DNA of 64,000 bases, taken from positions 113,961,297-114,025,296 of the forward strand of contig OW240918.1 in NCBI GenBank assembly GCA_933207985.1, in the 5' to 3' direction. The notes below the pieces were generated by a model. It saw only the letters and a list, made by a program, of their open reading frames with translations, did no database searches and was not told the DNA's origin. The first letter of the stretch is position 1; each line of letters starts with the position of its first letter. The stretch is from Pelobates cultripes (Eukaryota; Chordata; Amphibia; Anura; Pelobatidae). The position numbers were made by a program, and so were the translations under genes. This document shows positions 22,540 through 33,073 of this stretch, in pieces.

Positions 22540-23300
22540 ACGGATCCAAATTTACCACCTGTATTTATCAAACAGTATAGACTCCCATTAGCGTCATATG
22601 ATGGTCTACAAGACATCATTCAGAATTTAAAGGAAAGGGGCATTATACGTCCAGTGCACAGTTCGTATAATAATCCAATCTTGGGGATTCTGAAACCTAA
22701 TGGACAATGGCGTTTATGCGCTGACTTACGACAGCTAAATAAACGCGTCTATATGTCTGGTTGGCCAACGCCATACATAGACCAATGTTTGGTACAAATG
22801 CAGGGATCCAAAATATTCACTGCCATTGACTGTGCGCAGGGATATTGGACTGTACCAGTCCATAATGAAGACCAATACAAATTGGCCTTCACATTTGGAA
22901 AGCAGCAGTATACCTGGACCCGTATGCCTTTCGGTTATATAAACTCTGGTCATGAATTCGCTGTGTTCATGCATAAAGCTATGCCTGACGCACTCGAGAG
23001 AGGAACGTTATCATATGTCGACGATGTCTTGCTGAAAAGCACTTCCTTTGATAAGCATATCTTAGAGATTAGACATGTTCTCAATCAGTTAAGAGAGGCA
23101 GGGATTAAACTGTCTTTACAAAAGGCACAATGGTGTCGCACCCATGTCAATTTCCTCGGACATGAGGTAACTTCTGAAGGATTAAATCCCCAGAGGAAGA
23201 AGGTTGAAGCTGTAATTAAGGCTAAAACACCTTCAAACATCAGGGAATTAAGATCGTTCCTTGGTATGACTAACTACTCCCGTAAGTTTATAGATAACTA
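22540..23300 (+). other. Pol domain: reverse transcriptase
   Basis: Copies genomic RNA into DNA. Visible RT blocks are the fingers motif (LKERGIIRPVHSSYNNPI), the WRLCADLRQLNK strand, the first catalytic aspartate in FTAIDCAQGYW (D845), the TWTRMPFGYINS block, and SYVDDVLL with both aspartates (YVDD at 23014-23025). The thumb begins FLGHEVTSEGL and GLxP-like LNPQRKKVEAV. All catalytic residues are present. Confidence 0.93.
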
Positions 23301-23439
23301 TGCAGAAATAACTAAACCACTCTTACACCTGCTTAAAAAGGAAACTACCTGGAACTGGGGGGAGCCTCAGGACCAAGCGGTAAGTGAACTGAGGAGGAAG
23401 CTCACTCAGGCACCCTGTTTAGCATACCCAGAGGGGAGT

Positions 23440-24390
23440 AAACCCTTCTATCTGGAGACAGGATATACCGATTTAAGCATTAGTGCTGTTCTGTATCAGA
23501 AACAGGATAGTTTAAACAAAGTTATTGCATATGCTAGCAAGACTTTGTCACCTGTTGAAGTTAAATTCAACACGTGTGAGAAGGCGTTATTGTCGACTGT
23601 ATGGGCACTACAAAATTTTCGTAGCTATATCCAAGGTGAGAAAATAATTGTAGAAACAGCTCACCAACCTCTACAGTATCTGCAGAGTGAAAGAATTAGA
23701 GACGGTAATCTCTCTAACAGTCGGATTACTGCATGGACTCTATCCTTACAGGGATGGCCGTTAGAAGTCCGTTATAAACATAATAAGAGAAGCCCAGTTG
23801 CCCAAGGTTTAGCAGAATTACATGACTGTACTGCTCCATCTCTGGATGATAATGACACCGGAGATGACTTCCTAGAAGAGCAATTGCTATCTCCTTATAA
23901 AGTTTATGACGAGGAATACTGTCGACCACTACCGTGGGTATACATTGATGGTTGTCCATATCACCACGTAGTTGGTACTGAACGGAAGTTAGTTGCAGGT
24001 ATCGGAATCGCCTGGATAGGTGATTATCCCAATGTATCTATAGGATACAATATTGGTCCCAAAAGCAGTCAGATAGCCGAACTCTGTGCAGTATATAAGA
24101 CCATTCAAATGTCAATAGAATATGGTATCAAAGAATTTGTTATTATAACTGATTCCAACTATGTTCGCAACAGTTTCGTCGAATATCTGCCTAGCTGGAA
24201 ACGTAACCAAATGCTGAAAAGCAATAACAAACCTGTTAAACATGGGAAATTGTTTTGTAAAATCGATGAACTGGTTAAGGAAAATGGTTTAACCATATAT
24301 TGGAAGAAAACCAAAGGCCATTCTAAAATAGAAGGTATTGACAAGGATGGTAATGACTTAGCCGATTCACTGGCAAAACAAGCTGCCATC
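23440..24390 (+). other. Pol domains: degenerate connection RNase H, then active RNase H
   Basis: The first part (about 23440-23830) still shows the gypsy-type RNase H order (ETGYTDLSISAVLYQ, AYASKTLSPVE, CEKALLSTVWAL, ETAHQPLQYL), but two catalytic aspartates are gone (G in ETG, A in TAH). The second part (23941-24390) has an intact set: YIDG, IAELCAVY, IITDSNY and GNDLADSLAK. A dead 'tether' followed by a newly acquired RNase H is the classic signature of vertebrate retroviruses and separates this element from Ty3/gypsy retrotransposons. Confidence 0.88.
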
Positions 24391-24630
24391 GATGGTGAAA
24401 CCCTAAACATTGATGATCTTATGGGTTCAATTCATGTTGAAGCCATAACTAGACGACAGGCTAGAGATAATGCCGACTTAAACGTCGTGCAATGGAGTCA
24501 AGAAGCTCCTAGTGAGGACCTGATTACTAGTCAAAAGAATGATCCCGTCATAGGTATATTCTATAGACATATAGAAGACCTTACTGCCAATCCCATCACA
24601 GATGAGGATTGCAAAGATAATGAAGATTTA

Positions 24631-24633
24631 TGA
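24631..24633 (+). other. In-frame TGA interrupting pol
   Basis: The codon lies in the same frame as the upstream and downstream pol sequence, so the lesion is a point nonsense change and not a frameshift. A change from CGA or TGG is plausible. As it stands it would separate RT-RNase H from integrase. Confidence 0.9.
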
Positions 24634-25845
24634 ATCTTGATGAGATATAAAGTCCAATTTAGTATCATGGATGGGTTACTGGTCAGAACTTCTAAACATG
24701 GTATACAACAATGGGTAGTCCCAACTGTATACAGAGGGTTAATGCTCCAACACGCACATGATGCACCTACATCTAGGCATCGTGGTGATAAGATCACATA
24801 TGAGATATTGCGTGATTATGCATATTGGCCACACATGTTAAGGGATGTTAAGACATACTGTCAGGGATGCTTGATTTGTCCGCAATATCAACCCCATGGT
24901 CCAACCCATCGTGCACCACTTCAGAAGAGGGGGGTGTCATTACCCTGGTCTGATATTCAAATTGACTTTATAGGTCCTGTAACAAGATCTTCAAGAGGTA
25001 ACAAATACATGTTAACCGTTACATGTATGTACACAAAGTGGATAGAATGTTTGCCTTGTAAAGAGAACACGAGTACCGTGTGCGCCACTTTGTTGATTAA
25101 CCATGTCTTTTCCAGGTTCGGTCTGCCTCAAAGAATTGAGTCAGACAGAGGTAGTCATTTTACCAGCGAAGTAATGGCTAAGATGTGGAACATTCTAGGT
25201 GTTAAACGAAAGCTACATATTGCATACCGCGCTGCGTCTAGCGGGGGGGTAGAGCGATATAACCAGTCTATCGTTAATATTCTGAAGAAATATGTTAAGG
25301 AGTCTGGTAAAGACTGGGACATTAAATTGCCCCTAGTTTTAATGGCGATTAGAGCTACACCTAGCACTGCTACCAAATTGTCACCTTTTGAATTGATGAC
25401 AGGAAGAAAGATGGTTTTACCACAGCATTTACTATATCGTACTTCAGATCATAACTTGATCAATGCTGCCACTACGCATCAGTATATCGAAGATTTGCGC
25501 AAGCATTTACAGCATGCGTTTGCTTTTGCCCAAAAGAATCTAGAAAAAGCAGCGACAGGGGTTAAGACCTATTACGATCTAAAAACCACGAAAAAGGAAT
25601 ATGAGATAACAGATCAAGTCTATCTGTATAACTTTGCGCGAAATCAAGTCAAGGAAAATAAATTTTTACCTTCTTGGAAAGGGCCATATGTCATCATTGA
25701 CAAAATTTCCCCTGTAGCGTATAAGATAAAAATTCCTAAGGATGGTGATTTTATTGAAAAGTGGGTTCACATTAACCAGTTGCGTGCTTGTCATCCTAAA
25801 TCTCAATTAAGGATTATAGGTGTGGATTCAGACGCAGAAGGGTGA
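24634..25845 (+). other. Pol domain: integrase
   Basis: Inserts viral DNA into the host genome. The N-terminal zinc-binding HHCC is visible (HAHDAPTSRHRG and CQGCLIC). The catalytic core has DIQIDFIGPV, ESDRGSHFTSE and GGVERYNQSIV as the D, D-35-E residues. The C-terminus has WKGPYVIIDKISPVAYKI followed by WVHINQLRACH, the GPY/F module typical of gammaretroviral and gypsy integrases. It has no initiator ATG of its own and depends on reading through the preceding TGA. Confidence 0.92.
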
Positions 25846-26208
25846 ACGACTAACCTGGATGAATGCTTGATTCACGTGGTATAGTATGATGTGAAATGTT
25901 GTGATGTGCCATGATCTCATGTACGTTCATGTCATTAACCATTTCCTTGCCATCCAATAACTACATTTTATAAGCAGGTTACTAGCTTGTTTAACTGCTA
26001 TAGGCAAATTGCTGAAGAGTCAGTAATAAATGTAGTGAGGGATGAAGTTATAAAAATAGAATTAGACAGAATACATATGTGATGAATCGTAAAAATGTGT
26101 TGACCTAGGCCAAGTGATGTCACACTGTTATAAGTTTGTATGCTTAACAAACCTTGAATCATTAGTAGATAAGTCTGAAACGAGTTCCTGATCCGTGACT
26201 GTCGAAAG
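25846..26208 (+). other. pol-env intergenic leader
   Basis: 363 bp without an open frame worth noting. It would hold the env splice acceptor, but I could not choose one with confidence. Confidence 0.4.
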
Positions 26209-27252
26209 ATGTCCAAGAAGGATGTGGCGTGTTTCTGGATCGTACTGCTCCTGTGCCAAGAGCTACGGACCGACCCGATCGCAGAGATGGGACCATCCTC
26301 CGGCATCCTGATTCAAGAGACACCAGGGTTCATCTTAACGGAGAAGAGGATCCTGACCCGACGTGTGTTCGTCAGCTTGGACCCCAAGATTTCCATCGAG
26401 AAGGCATACAACATTTCATTGATGCAGCTTCCTGAGTTACAGACTTGGTACCAGATGCACCTCCAAAGAGCACAGGACCGTGTGCGAAACATCTTGGAGC
26501 AAGCCCGGAAACCATTTGTATCCAGTTCTATTCCGATGAGCAACCGACCCAAAAGGTTCCTCACCGCTATAATTGTTGCATTAGTTTGTGCCACTGTCGG
26601 TGCAGTTGTCGCAACTGGAATGTCTACAGCCAACTCTATTACTGTCCAAAAGCTGGATATGGAAATCTATGCGCTAAAGCAACACATTAACGATATTCAT
26701 CAGGTGATACAACAGCAAAGAACAATTCTCCAAGACGTGTTAACTATTGTGGAAGACACAGTTGTTACAACGAATTTGCATTCGGAATTAATTGCCCAAT
26801 CCACTGAGTTGCACCAAAGTCATGACTTATTCAAGCGTGAACTTTTATTTCTGCATGACCCAATATTGTTTACAAACTGGAATGATCGAATTGGCAGGGG
26901 GACGCATACCTCTGTACTTTGTATCCAAGGATATTGTTCATGCGATGCTTGCCAATGTGGATGGAGAGACAATTGAGCCTATGCAATTAAATCTGGCCTT
27001 TGAGATGGGGAGCGCTATACCTCTCTTAATTGATCCGGAACGTATGGAGATTTGCTTTTTATTGACCATACCATATGTAACTCCCAAAGACATTTTTCAA
27101 ATGAAAATAATGTACTATGTAATAATGATATTATGGTTGATTGTACTAAGTGTAAAGTTCAAAACTCTTACAGGTACAAATATATACAAAAATGTTCATT
27201 CCACGCACGGGCCTATGTTAGAAATGATGTGATTGCACAATATGTCTGGTAA
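26209..27252 (+). pseudogene. env: Degraded env: class I fusion glycoprotein resembling paramyxovirus F
   Basis: The envelope glycoprotein for membrane fusion. The ATG at 26209 opens a signal peptide (hydrophobic core ACFWIVLLLC). Only ~112 residues precede a furin-type RPKR (113-116), directly followed by a hydrophobic, Ala/Val/Gly-rich fusion peptide (117 to ~138) and a heptad-repeat helix (~145-190). Such a short N-terminal part before the cleavage site matches the F2-F1 layout of paramyxovirus fusion proteins and not the long SU of most retroviruses. The frame breaks near 26890-26910 and again near 27085-27110, and a cysteine-bearing stretch continues to 27252 in the third frame. No transmembrane anchor is found before the polypurine tract, so the C-terminus has been lost. 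It is non-functional as it stands. Confidence 0.8.
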
Positions 27253-27304
27253 CTTCTATAGTGCTTATTCATAAGCTAAATTAATTTTGGCTACGAAATG
27301 CACT

Positions 27305-27316
27305 AAAAGGGGGTTA
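27305..27316 (+). other. Polypurine tract
   Basis: AAAAGGGGG followed by TTA lies directly before the 3' LTR. It is the usual primer for plus-strand synthesis. Confidence 0.75.
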
Positions 27317-28922
27317 TGTCAGAGTATTTATATCGGCAGACATTTTGTGCTATGATAGAAACTAAAAGTGTATATATTCTGAGTCACTCTGAACAGACCA
27401 GACTCCATTTTGTTATTTCAAGTTAACAAAAAGACACAAAATTCTTTCTGTAAGACTGGCCTCTTTGCCAGAGCTAAGGAATGCATAGTATAAACAAGTG
27501 ATAAAAAGAATATAATCAAATCTAAACCCAGACAATTGTGACAGAGAAGATTAAATAATTTAATATTTAACTGTCTATATATATAAGGTACCATTGTATG
27601 GAAAAGGGTAAACTTAGTTCATGATCTGTCATATCAGAAATTATGGCAGGAATTGCAGACGCTAAGTCTGGACAAAATTTAAGAAACCCTTTGAAATTTT
27701 AAATTATGGCGCTATAAAGATAACGCAAAATGACGTCAAAATAGCCACCAGGAAAAGTTAACTCTTTCCTGGATAGGTATGTTTAGTGGGACAAGACTGC
27801 CCTCTACAGACCAAATAACTAATTTGCGATCTGGAAGATAACCACACCTCTAGTGCTTCTATTGGGTTATCAACTGATGACGTACAGGGAGTCTGGCCCT
27901 TTAAAAGTTAAGACAAAGGGAAGATAGAAAAATACGAGAGGGGAGGCAGATGCAGGACATATGCAAAGGAGAGGAGAGAGGAATTGGAAGTTTGGGGACT
28001 CCAACTCGGACAACATCTGAGACTAACACTCTACTCCTAAAACTCTAACACTTAGAATTTACTGACTTTCTAACCAACACCTCCATGCAGAGAGACTACC
28101 AATCGGATGAAATATCTACTCAACTGGTAATTATACTGGTTTCATTTAATTAAATTAAATTAATTAAAATGTATTAATAGCATTATATATGACTGGATAA
28201 AGCACGGTCAGATTTCCATATTAAGAAATCTTAGTTAACTAAGAATATATAGTTATAAACATTCCATTCTGCAGGTGGAATTAAGAATAATTATATATTG
28301 ATGTGATATTATCACGTGTTAGCATACCGCTGTTTTTATCCAGGTGTATTGATTTGCTCTAAATTAAGATAGATATCTTTTAGACAAATTAAAAATCTGC
28401 TTATTTAATGGTAAATTCTCTTATTGGATGATTTTAAGAAAATGAACTGGGTTAATGTTATTTTATTTAAAAATACATAAGAATAGATCTTAACTACCTA
28501 GGAGATCTAGCCAGCATTGAAAGGGTTATTCTAACTGTCTGCTAAACTTTACGACCTTACGCTGCACTCTGAGGAATTCTGTTCTTCCCTGTGAAAAGTT
28601 TCACTTAAGTCTGTGTTAAGGATACCTCATAAATCGTCAGAATTCTTGACAGGAAATGCTATTTAGCCATTGTAACGTAATACCCATTTCTTTGTATTGC
28701 ATATAATTTTGTACTGGATATTCATTGATTATTGTTATGCATGTTACATATATTATTATTAATTAACTTGTCATTAAAAATAAAATCTATTTTTATAAAA
28801 AAGATTATGATATTATTTATATGAAATACTTTCACTTACGATAAACGTTATTTGGGATCTGAGAATTGAATTAGTGGGCAATTCTCAACTGTTACTATTA
28901 TTATCCCATAAATATCCCCACA
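27317..28922 (+). repeat. 3' LTR
   Basis: Begins TGTCAGAG and ends CCCCACA, paired with 16436-18089. The CRE (27731-27738) and AATAAA (28779-28784) are retained. Differences from the 5' LTR are patchy: dense in the first ~450 bp, few afterwards, and again some small indels near the end. The sequence runs directly into a GT-rich repeat at 28923 with no copy of the 5' flanking bases. Confidence 0.95.
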
Positions 28923-29155
28923 GTGTGTGTGTATCTGTATCTGTGTATGTGTCTATATGTGTGGATGTCTGTTTCAGTATTTGTGTCTGTTAGTATGTGT
29001 GTATCTTCCTGTGTGTGTGTCTGTGTCCTTTTGTGTCTGTGTGTGTATTCCTGTGGGCGGGATTTGGAGGCGAGGCTTGGAGGCGGGCATCCGGGGGCCC
29101 AGACCTTGAGCTATGTTAGGGTCCCCACAATTTCTGATGGCGGCCCTGAATGCGA
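28923..29155. repeat. GT-rich repeat and right end of a hAT-like element
   Basis: A TG-rich stretch (to about 29055) is followed by GC-rich sequence ending GATGGCGGCCCTG at about 29148, the terminal phrase seen at other CAGGGCCG...-type elements here. No matching left end lies nearby, including upstream of the provirus. Confidence 0.5.
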
Positions 29156-29756
29156 CTGTTACAAGTTTGCCTGTGATTCCAACTTCCATCCTGTACCCTG
29201 TATTCTTCCTCCTAATAAGAACAGACAGCTGTAAAGTTGTGATAATGTTATTGTTCAGCGCTCAGACTTGTAAGTCAAGTTGCTAAAGAGGAACCCCTGT
29301 AAAGTCACTGTTTAAATGAATCTGTTCATAATTGTTGTAGCCAATTGAGTTAGACCAGCTGTGCCCAATAGACATGTGCATTTGTTTTCGTACAAATACG
29401 ATTTCATAAAAAAAATTGGGGTTTTTTCGTATTCATTTACTAAAACGTAAACGAAAGCTCTACAAACGAAATCTAAACGAAACAAAAGGGCAAATGCATT
29501 ACCTTTTCATTTTGTTTCGTTCGTTTAACAGACTCCGTGTTGCACAGGAATTAATCCCCACAGTGCGCATGCACAACTAAAAAAAAAACAAGGAGGGAGG
29601 CGGCAACGCTACCAGCTCCCTCCTTGTAATAAATAACTATTCCTACCCCCTTTGCATGCATTAAAACCTATGGGGGCCCAGTCGCTAGTGCAATAAGGGT
29701 GTCCTGGCACAGGTCCCGTTCCCCCATGGTGGGGAACAGAATATAACTAAAATGGG

Positions 29757-30015
29757 AGGACATAGTGCCCCCCCAGATTCCCACCCATGAATGATGGGTG
29801 GGGACCCTAATAATTAAAGGGGGACCTAATGTACCCCCTGCCCCCACCCATGAACGGCGGGTGGGGACCCTTAATAAATATATAATGGGGGGGACCAAAT
29901 GTCCCCCCAGGTCCCCACTCATGAGCGGCAGGTGGGGACCCTAAATAAATAATAAGGGGGACCTAATGTCCCCTCCAGGTCCCCACACATCAGTGGCGGG
30001 TGGGGACCCTAATTC
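29757..30015. repeat. Minisatellite of about four 65-bp units with internal hairpins
   Basis: Each unit carries a small palindrome of the form CCCACCCATGAATGATGGGTGGG-like (shortened: CCCACCC...GGGTGGG), then GACCC and TAAT/AAATA, then GGGGGACC. It lies only in the left arm of the foldback element, so it expanded after the arms formed. Confidence 0.8.
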
Positions 30016-30223
30016 AATAGTAGTTTTAAATGACAGCGAGCAGCCACTGGCGACCTACTACACCGGGGGACCTGGCACAGGTAGGGACATGCAGCAGGAT
30101 TTAACATGTGCCAGGTCCCCCCTTATTGCACTAGTGACTGGGCAGCAATAGCTGATTTATATTTAGTTTCAAATTACAGCAAGCAGCCACCGGCTGCTCG
30201 CTGTCATTTAAAACTGGATATAA

Positions 30224-31330
30224 ATGTATCCTATATAGAAGTGTTAAAGCTACGGTAAGAGTATTTAGATCTAAATAGCTACTTTTTCATGTTGCAACAT
30301 TGTTATAGTTTTGCTATAACTTTTGGTTACATGTACTTGGTTATCACTATATCACTTCTATATAAAATACTGATTTTTATATCCAGTTTTTTAAAATTCT
30401 TTATTTTTGCAGTGCATGCGTTTACATACAGACTTGCGATACCACGACAGTATTGGCAAGTAGTTCAAGCATCAAACATTGTGTAACTTTGACATGGTAT
30501 GTGGAGTAACTGCACATTTTTTTTAATAATACACAACAAATTAATGATACATGCTGGGTGTAGCTGGGGCATGAAAGTGAGTAACAAATATGTATACTGT
30601 GCTTATCACCCGGGCAATGCGATAACGTAAACATGCTATATACGATGTAGGCTAGGTCCAAGCTAAACTAGTGTGTCTAACATGGTGAAGAACATGACAG
30701 ACTTATACTGCACATTTTCGTATATAGACAAGATAGTATTATATGAGGGTACTTAAGTTGGGTTAGTAGTTTCAACAGAGGCATTAAAAATAAAATGAAT
30801 GCAATCAACATTGTAGCATGCTGGTAAAATACAACTGGCCGATACCCTGGTTACACCGGGACCGGTGTGAGACTACTTATGGCATTTAGCCTATGCCGCT
30901 CAGAGTCCAAGTGTAGTGAGGTCACCTGGTACCAGACTATCTCTCCCTCCTGCAAGGTCAACGCTTGTATAGTATAGGCAGCTGAGGTCTTAAATGCAAC
31001 AATAATTAAAATAAAAATAGGCACTTGTATAAATGTCTAAGTCTGTTGCTGGTGCCCTTGGAACTACCTGCCAGGGGTGGGAGAGTCCTCTGCCCATCTG
31101 CAGGGTCAGCCAATTCCCCGTTGGAGCCAAACTAAGTTCTGCCATGAGAGTCCTGGTGTCAGAACCATCATCCCGCTGGAGTGGGGGCAGGTAAGGTTAA
31201 AGTGGTATTCCAGAAAGGTGTCCAACGTCTGTCTGAGCTTTGCTTGCGGCAGCAGTGACTTACTTGGTTTGTGGTGGATAGTGTTCATATTGCGCTTTAT
31301 TGGGTCATCGGCCCTCCGCTTCACCTTGGG
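30224..31330. other. Centre of the foldback element, no recognised gene
   Basis: AT-rich sequence to about 30830, then a more GC-rich segment (30840-31330) that looks like LINE or other repeat debris. No coherent protein was read. Confidence 0.4.
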
Positions 31331-31804
31331 TTATATCCAGTTTTAAATGACAGACTCGCTGTTTAGGCGGCATGCCCCTACTACATGGGGGACCTAGCAC
31401 AGGCAGGGGCATGCAGCAGTATTTAACCTGTGCCAGGACACCCTTATTGCACTAGTGACTGGGAAGCAATAGCTGCCCAGTCACTAGTACTTTTAAATTT
31501 GTTTAGGCACCTACTCGCGGTATGCCATGTGTAGCGGCATTCGTGAAGATTTAACCTCCCTTTTATTAATATGGGGGTCATAGTGTCCCCCATAGGTTTT
31601 AATGCGGGGGGAGAGGGGGTAGGAATAGTTATGTATTATAAGGAGGTACCTGGTAGCGCTGCCGGTCCCCTCCTTGCCTTTCCTTTTTTTTTGCCCATGC
31701 GCAGTGCTGTTTCCATCCTAATGGAAATTCGTTTGAAAACGAATGGTTTCCGGACTAAATTCGGGATTGACAAATTACATTTTTATTTAGTACGAAATAC
31801 AGGG

Positions 31805-32160
31805 GTTCCCTGTTTCACAAGGGCCTGCACAGCCAGGGGGCCCATTGGGTGGCCGATTCACTTAGTGCCAGCCGATGAGTACCACTACTTTATGGCTCAA
31901 CATGGGCCCAGTTGCAATTTTAAAGGGACACAAAACCCGACCGGGCCCCGTATGGTATTGGCTGCTGGGAGGAATTGACAGCCTGCCACTTCCTTCCAGC
32001 TTCTTACTGAGAGACTGCACAGGAGGGAGGAGGCAGCAGAGGCAGCAAGAAGAGATAGCTCCTCCAAACCCTTCACTCTCATTGACCTCAGCCAGCACCA
32101 GGACCCCAAGCAAGCCACCCTCCAGGACACAATAGGTTTGCTAACAGGAGGGTGGCTGCA
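31805..32160. repeat. GC-rich repeat fragment next to TG-rich satellite
   Basis: GGGCCCATTGGGTGGCC and GGGCCCAGTTGC...CGGGCCCCG phrases resemble the GC-rich ends of the hAT-type elements at 48622 and 51538. No target duplication was found. Confidence 0.35.
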
Positions 32161-32161
32161 A

Positions 32162-32685
32162 ATATAACAATTATGTGTATGTCAGGTTGTGTGTTTGTGT
32201 GTCTGATTGTGTTTGTATCAGTGTATGCATCTGTGTATCTGTGCGTGTGTCTGTGCCTCTGTTTTTCAGGGTGTGCATCTGTGTGTGTATGTCTCTGTGT
32301 GCATCTGTGTGTGTATATGTCATTCTTTGTATCTGTTTGTCAAGGTGTGTGTGTTTCCCCACACACATATGTGTGCCAGGATGTGCATATGTGTATGTGC
32401 ATCTGTGTGAAAAGGTGTGCATCAACGTGTCAGGGTGTGCACCTGTGTGTTTGTTTGTCAGTGTGTGTATCTCTGTGTCATTGTGTGTGCATGTGTCAGT
32501 GTTTGTGTGTGTCAGGGTGTACGTTTGTGTGTATATATGTAAATGCGTTTGTCAATGTGTGTGTATGTGTCGGTGTCTATATGAAATTGTGTGTATGTGT
32601 CAGTGTATTTATATGTCTCTCTTCATTTGTATGTTTATCTGTGTAAGTATGCATGTACATGGTAGTGTACATGTGTATGTGAATA
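32162..32685. repeat. TG-rich degenerate minisatellite
   Basis: Over 500 bases of GTGTGT(A/C)T(C/G)TGT-type repeats. The long cysteine/valine-rich frames across it are artefacts of the repeat. Confidence 0.9.
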
Positions 32686-32689
32686 CAGC

Positions 32690-33070
32690 CAAGCAATCAA
32701 ACACCAGCACAACATGCAGACACACTCCTGCAATCTAACATAAATACTATATCCAAACACACCTCTGCATTTAAACTTGAAAATGATATCCAAACACACA
32801 CCTTCACTCAAACATCAGTAGTCTCCAGGTCATTAATACAATTTAACAGTCAGAATGGATGAGTCAGTGGTCATGACATTACCTAAAATCAGAATGACAT
32901 TACCTTAAATCCTTAAACTGAAATAAACAAATTTAAACTGTTGGAAAACTTGAAGCATTGTCACTATTGTTTGCAATGCCATGTGCTATTGATAATAATT
33001 AAATATTGCAGGATTTTTTTTTTAATCATTTATTAAATAATTAACGTTCAGCATAGCGTTGAATGCATCA
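32690..33070. other. No feature seen
   Basis: CA-containing and AT-rich sequence without a gene. It borders the 3' end of the kinase pseudogene. Confidence 0.4.
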
Positions 33071-33073
33071 CAA

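Larger units (their letters stand above)
20191..25845 (+). pseudogene. pol: Retroviral Pol (tandem PR-like domains, RT, RNase H, IN), one in-frame TGA
   Basis: This is a single reading frame with one stop at 24631-24633, between RNase H and integrase. It is open from 20191, has no ATG near its 5' end and overlaps gag, so it is expected as a Gag-Pol fusion. Residues are numbered from the GTG at 20296. Domains in order: retropepsin 1 (~141-258, D160-T-G, closing LILGID 232-237); retropepsin-like 2 (~361-479, D379-L-Q); a beta-rich linker; RT (~730-960, D845, YVDD 907-910); a decayed first RNase H; an intact second RNase H (from D1218); and, after the stop, integrase with HHCC, DDE and a GPY-type tail. 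Apart from the TGA it looks functional. The full-length Pol is nevertheless interrupted, so it is called a pseudogene. Confidence 0.9.
16436..28922 (+). mobile_element. Near-complete endogenous retrovirus (LTR-gag-pol-env-LTR)
   Basis: A 12.5-kb provirus with two LTRs, a primer-binding site, gag, pol and a decayed env, all on the + strand. The layout is that of a simple retrovirus, and I found no accessory gene. Coding damage is light: gag is open, pol has a single in-frame TGA, and env has at least two frameshifts and a lost C-terminus. Pol resembles vertebrate retroviruses more than Ty3/gypsy because a decayed RNase H is followed by a second intact one. The Env resembles a paramyxovirus-type F protein, a feature reported for the lokiretrovirus lineage, which is the most likely placement but is untested here. 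No target duplication is visible: 5' flank GAGCTA, 3' flank GTGTGT. Confidence 0.96.
29385..31800. mobile_element. Large foldback (long inverted repeat) element
   Basis: The left arm (about 29385-30223) and right arm (about 31331-31800) are reverse complements over long stretches. Shared blocks include AACTATTCCTACCCCCT, GCATTAAAACCTATGGGGG, TTGCACTAGTGACTGGG and TTTAAATGACAG. The arms differ in length because the left one holds a tandem repeat and other insertions. The centre (30224-31330) is unrelated sequence with no transposase. It would form a very long hairpin. The family is unknown to me. Confidence 0.7.

Noticed and set aside
32152..32738. Long cysteine/valine-rich reading frames (up to ~190 codons), and similar ones at 51610-52316
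   Set aside because: They lie entirely in TG/CA minisatellites and several frames are open at once, as expected for simple repeats.
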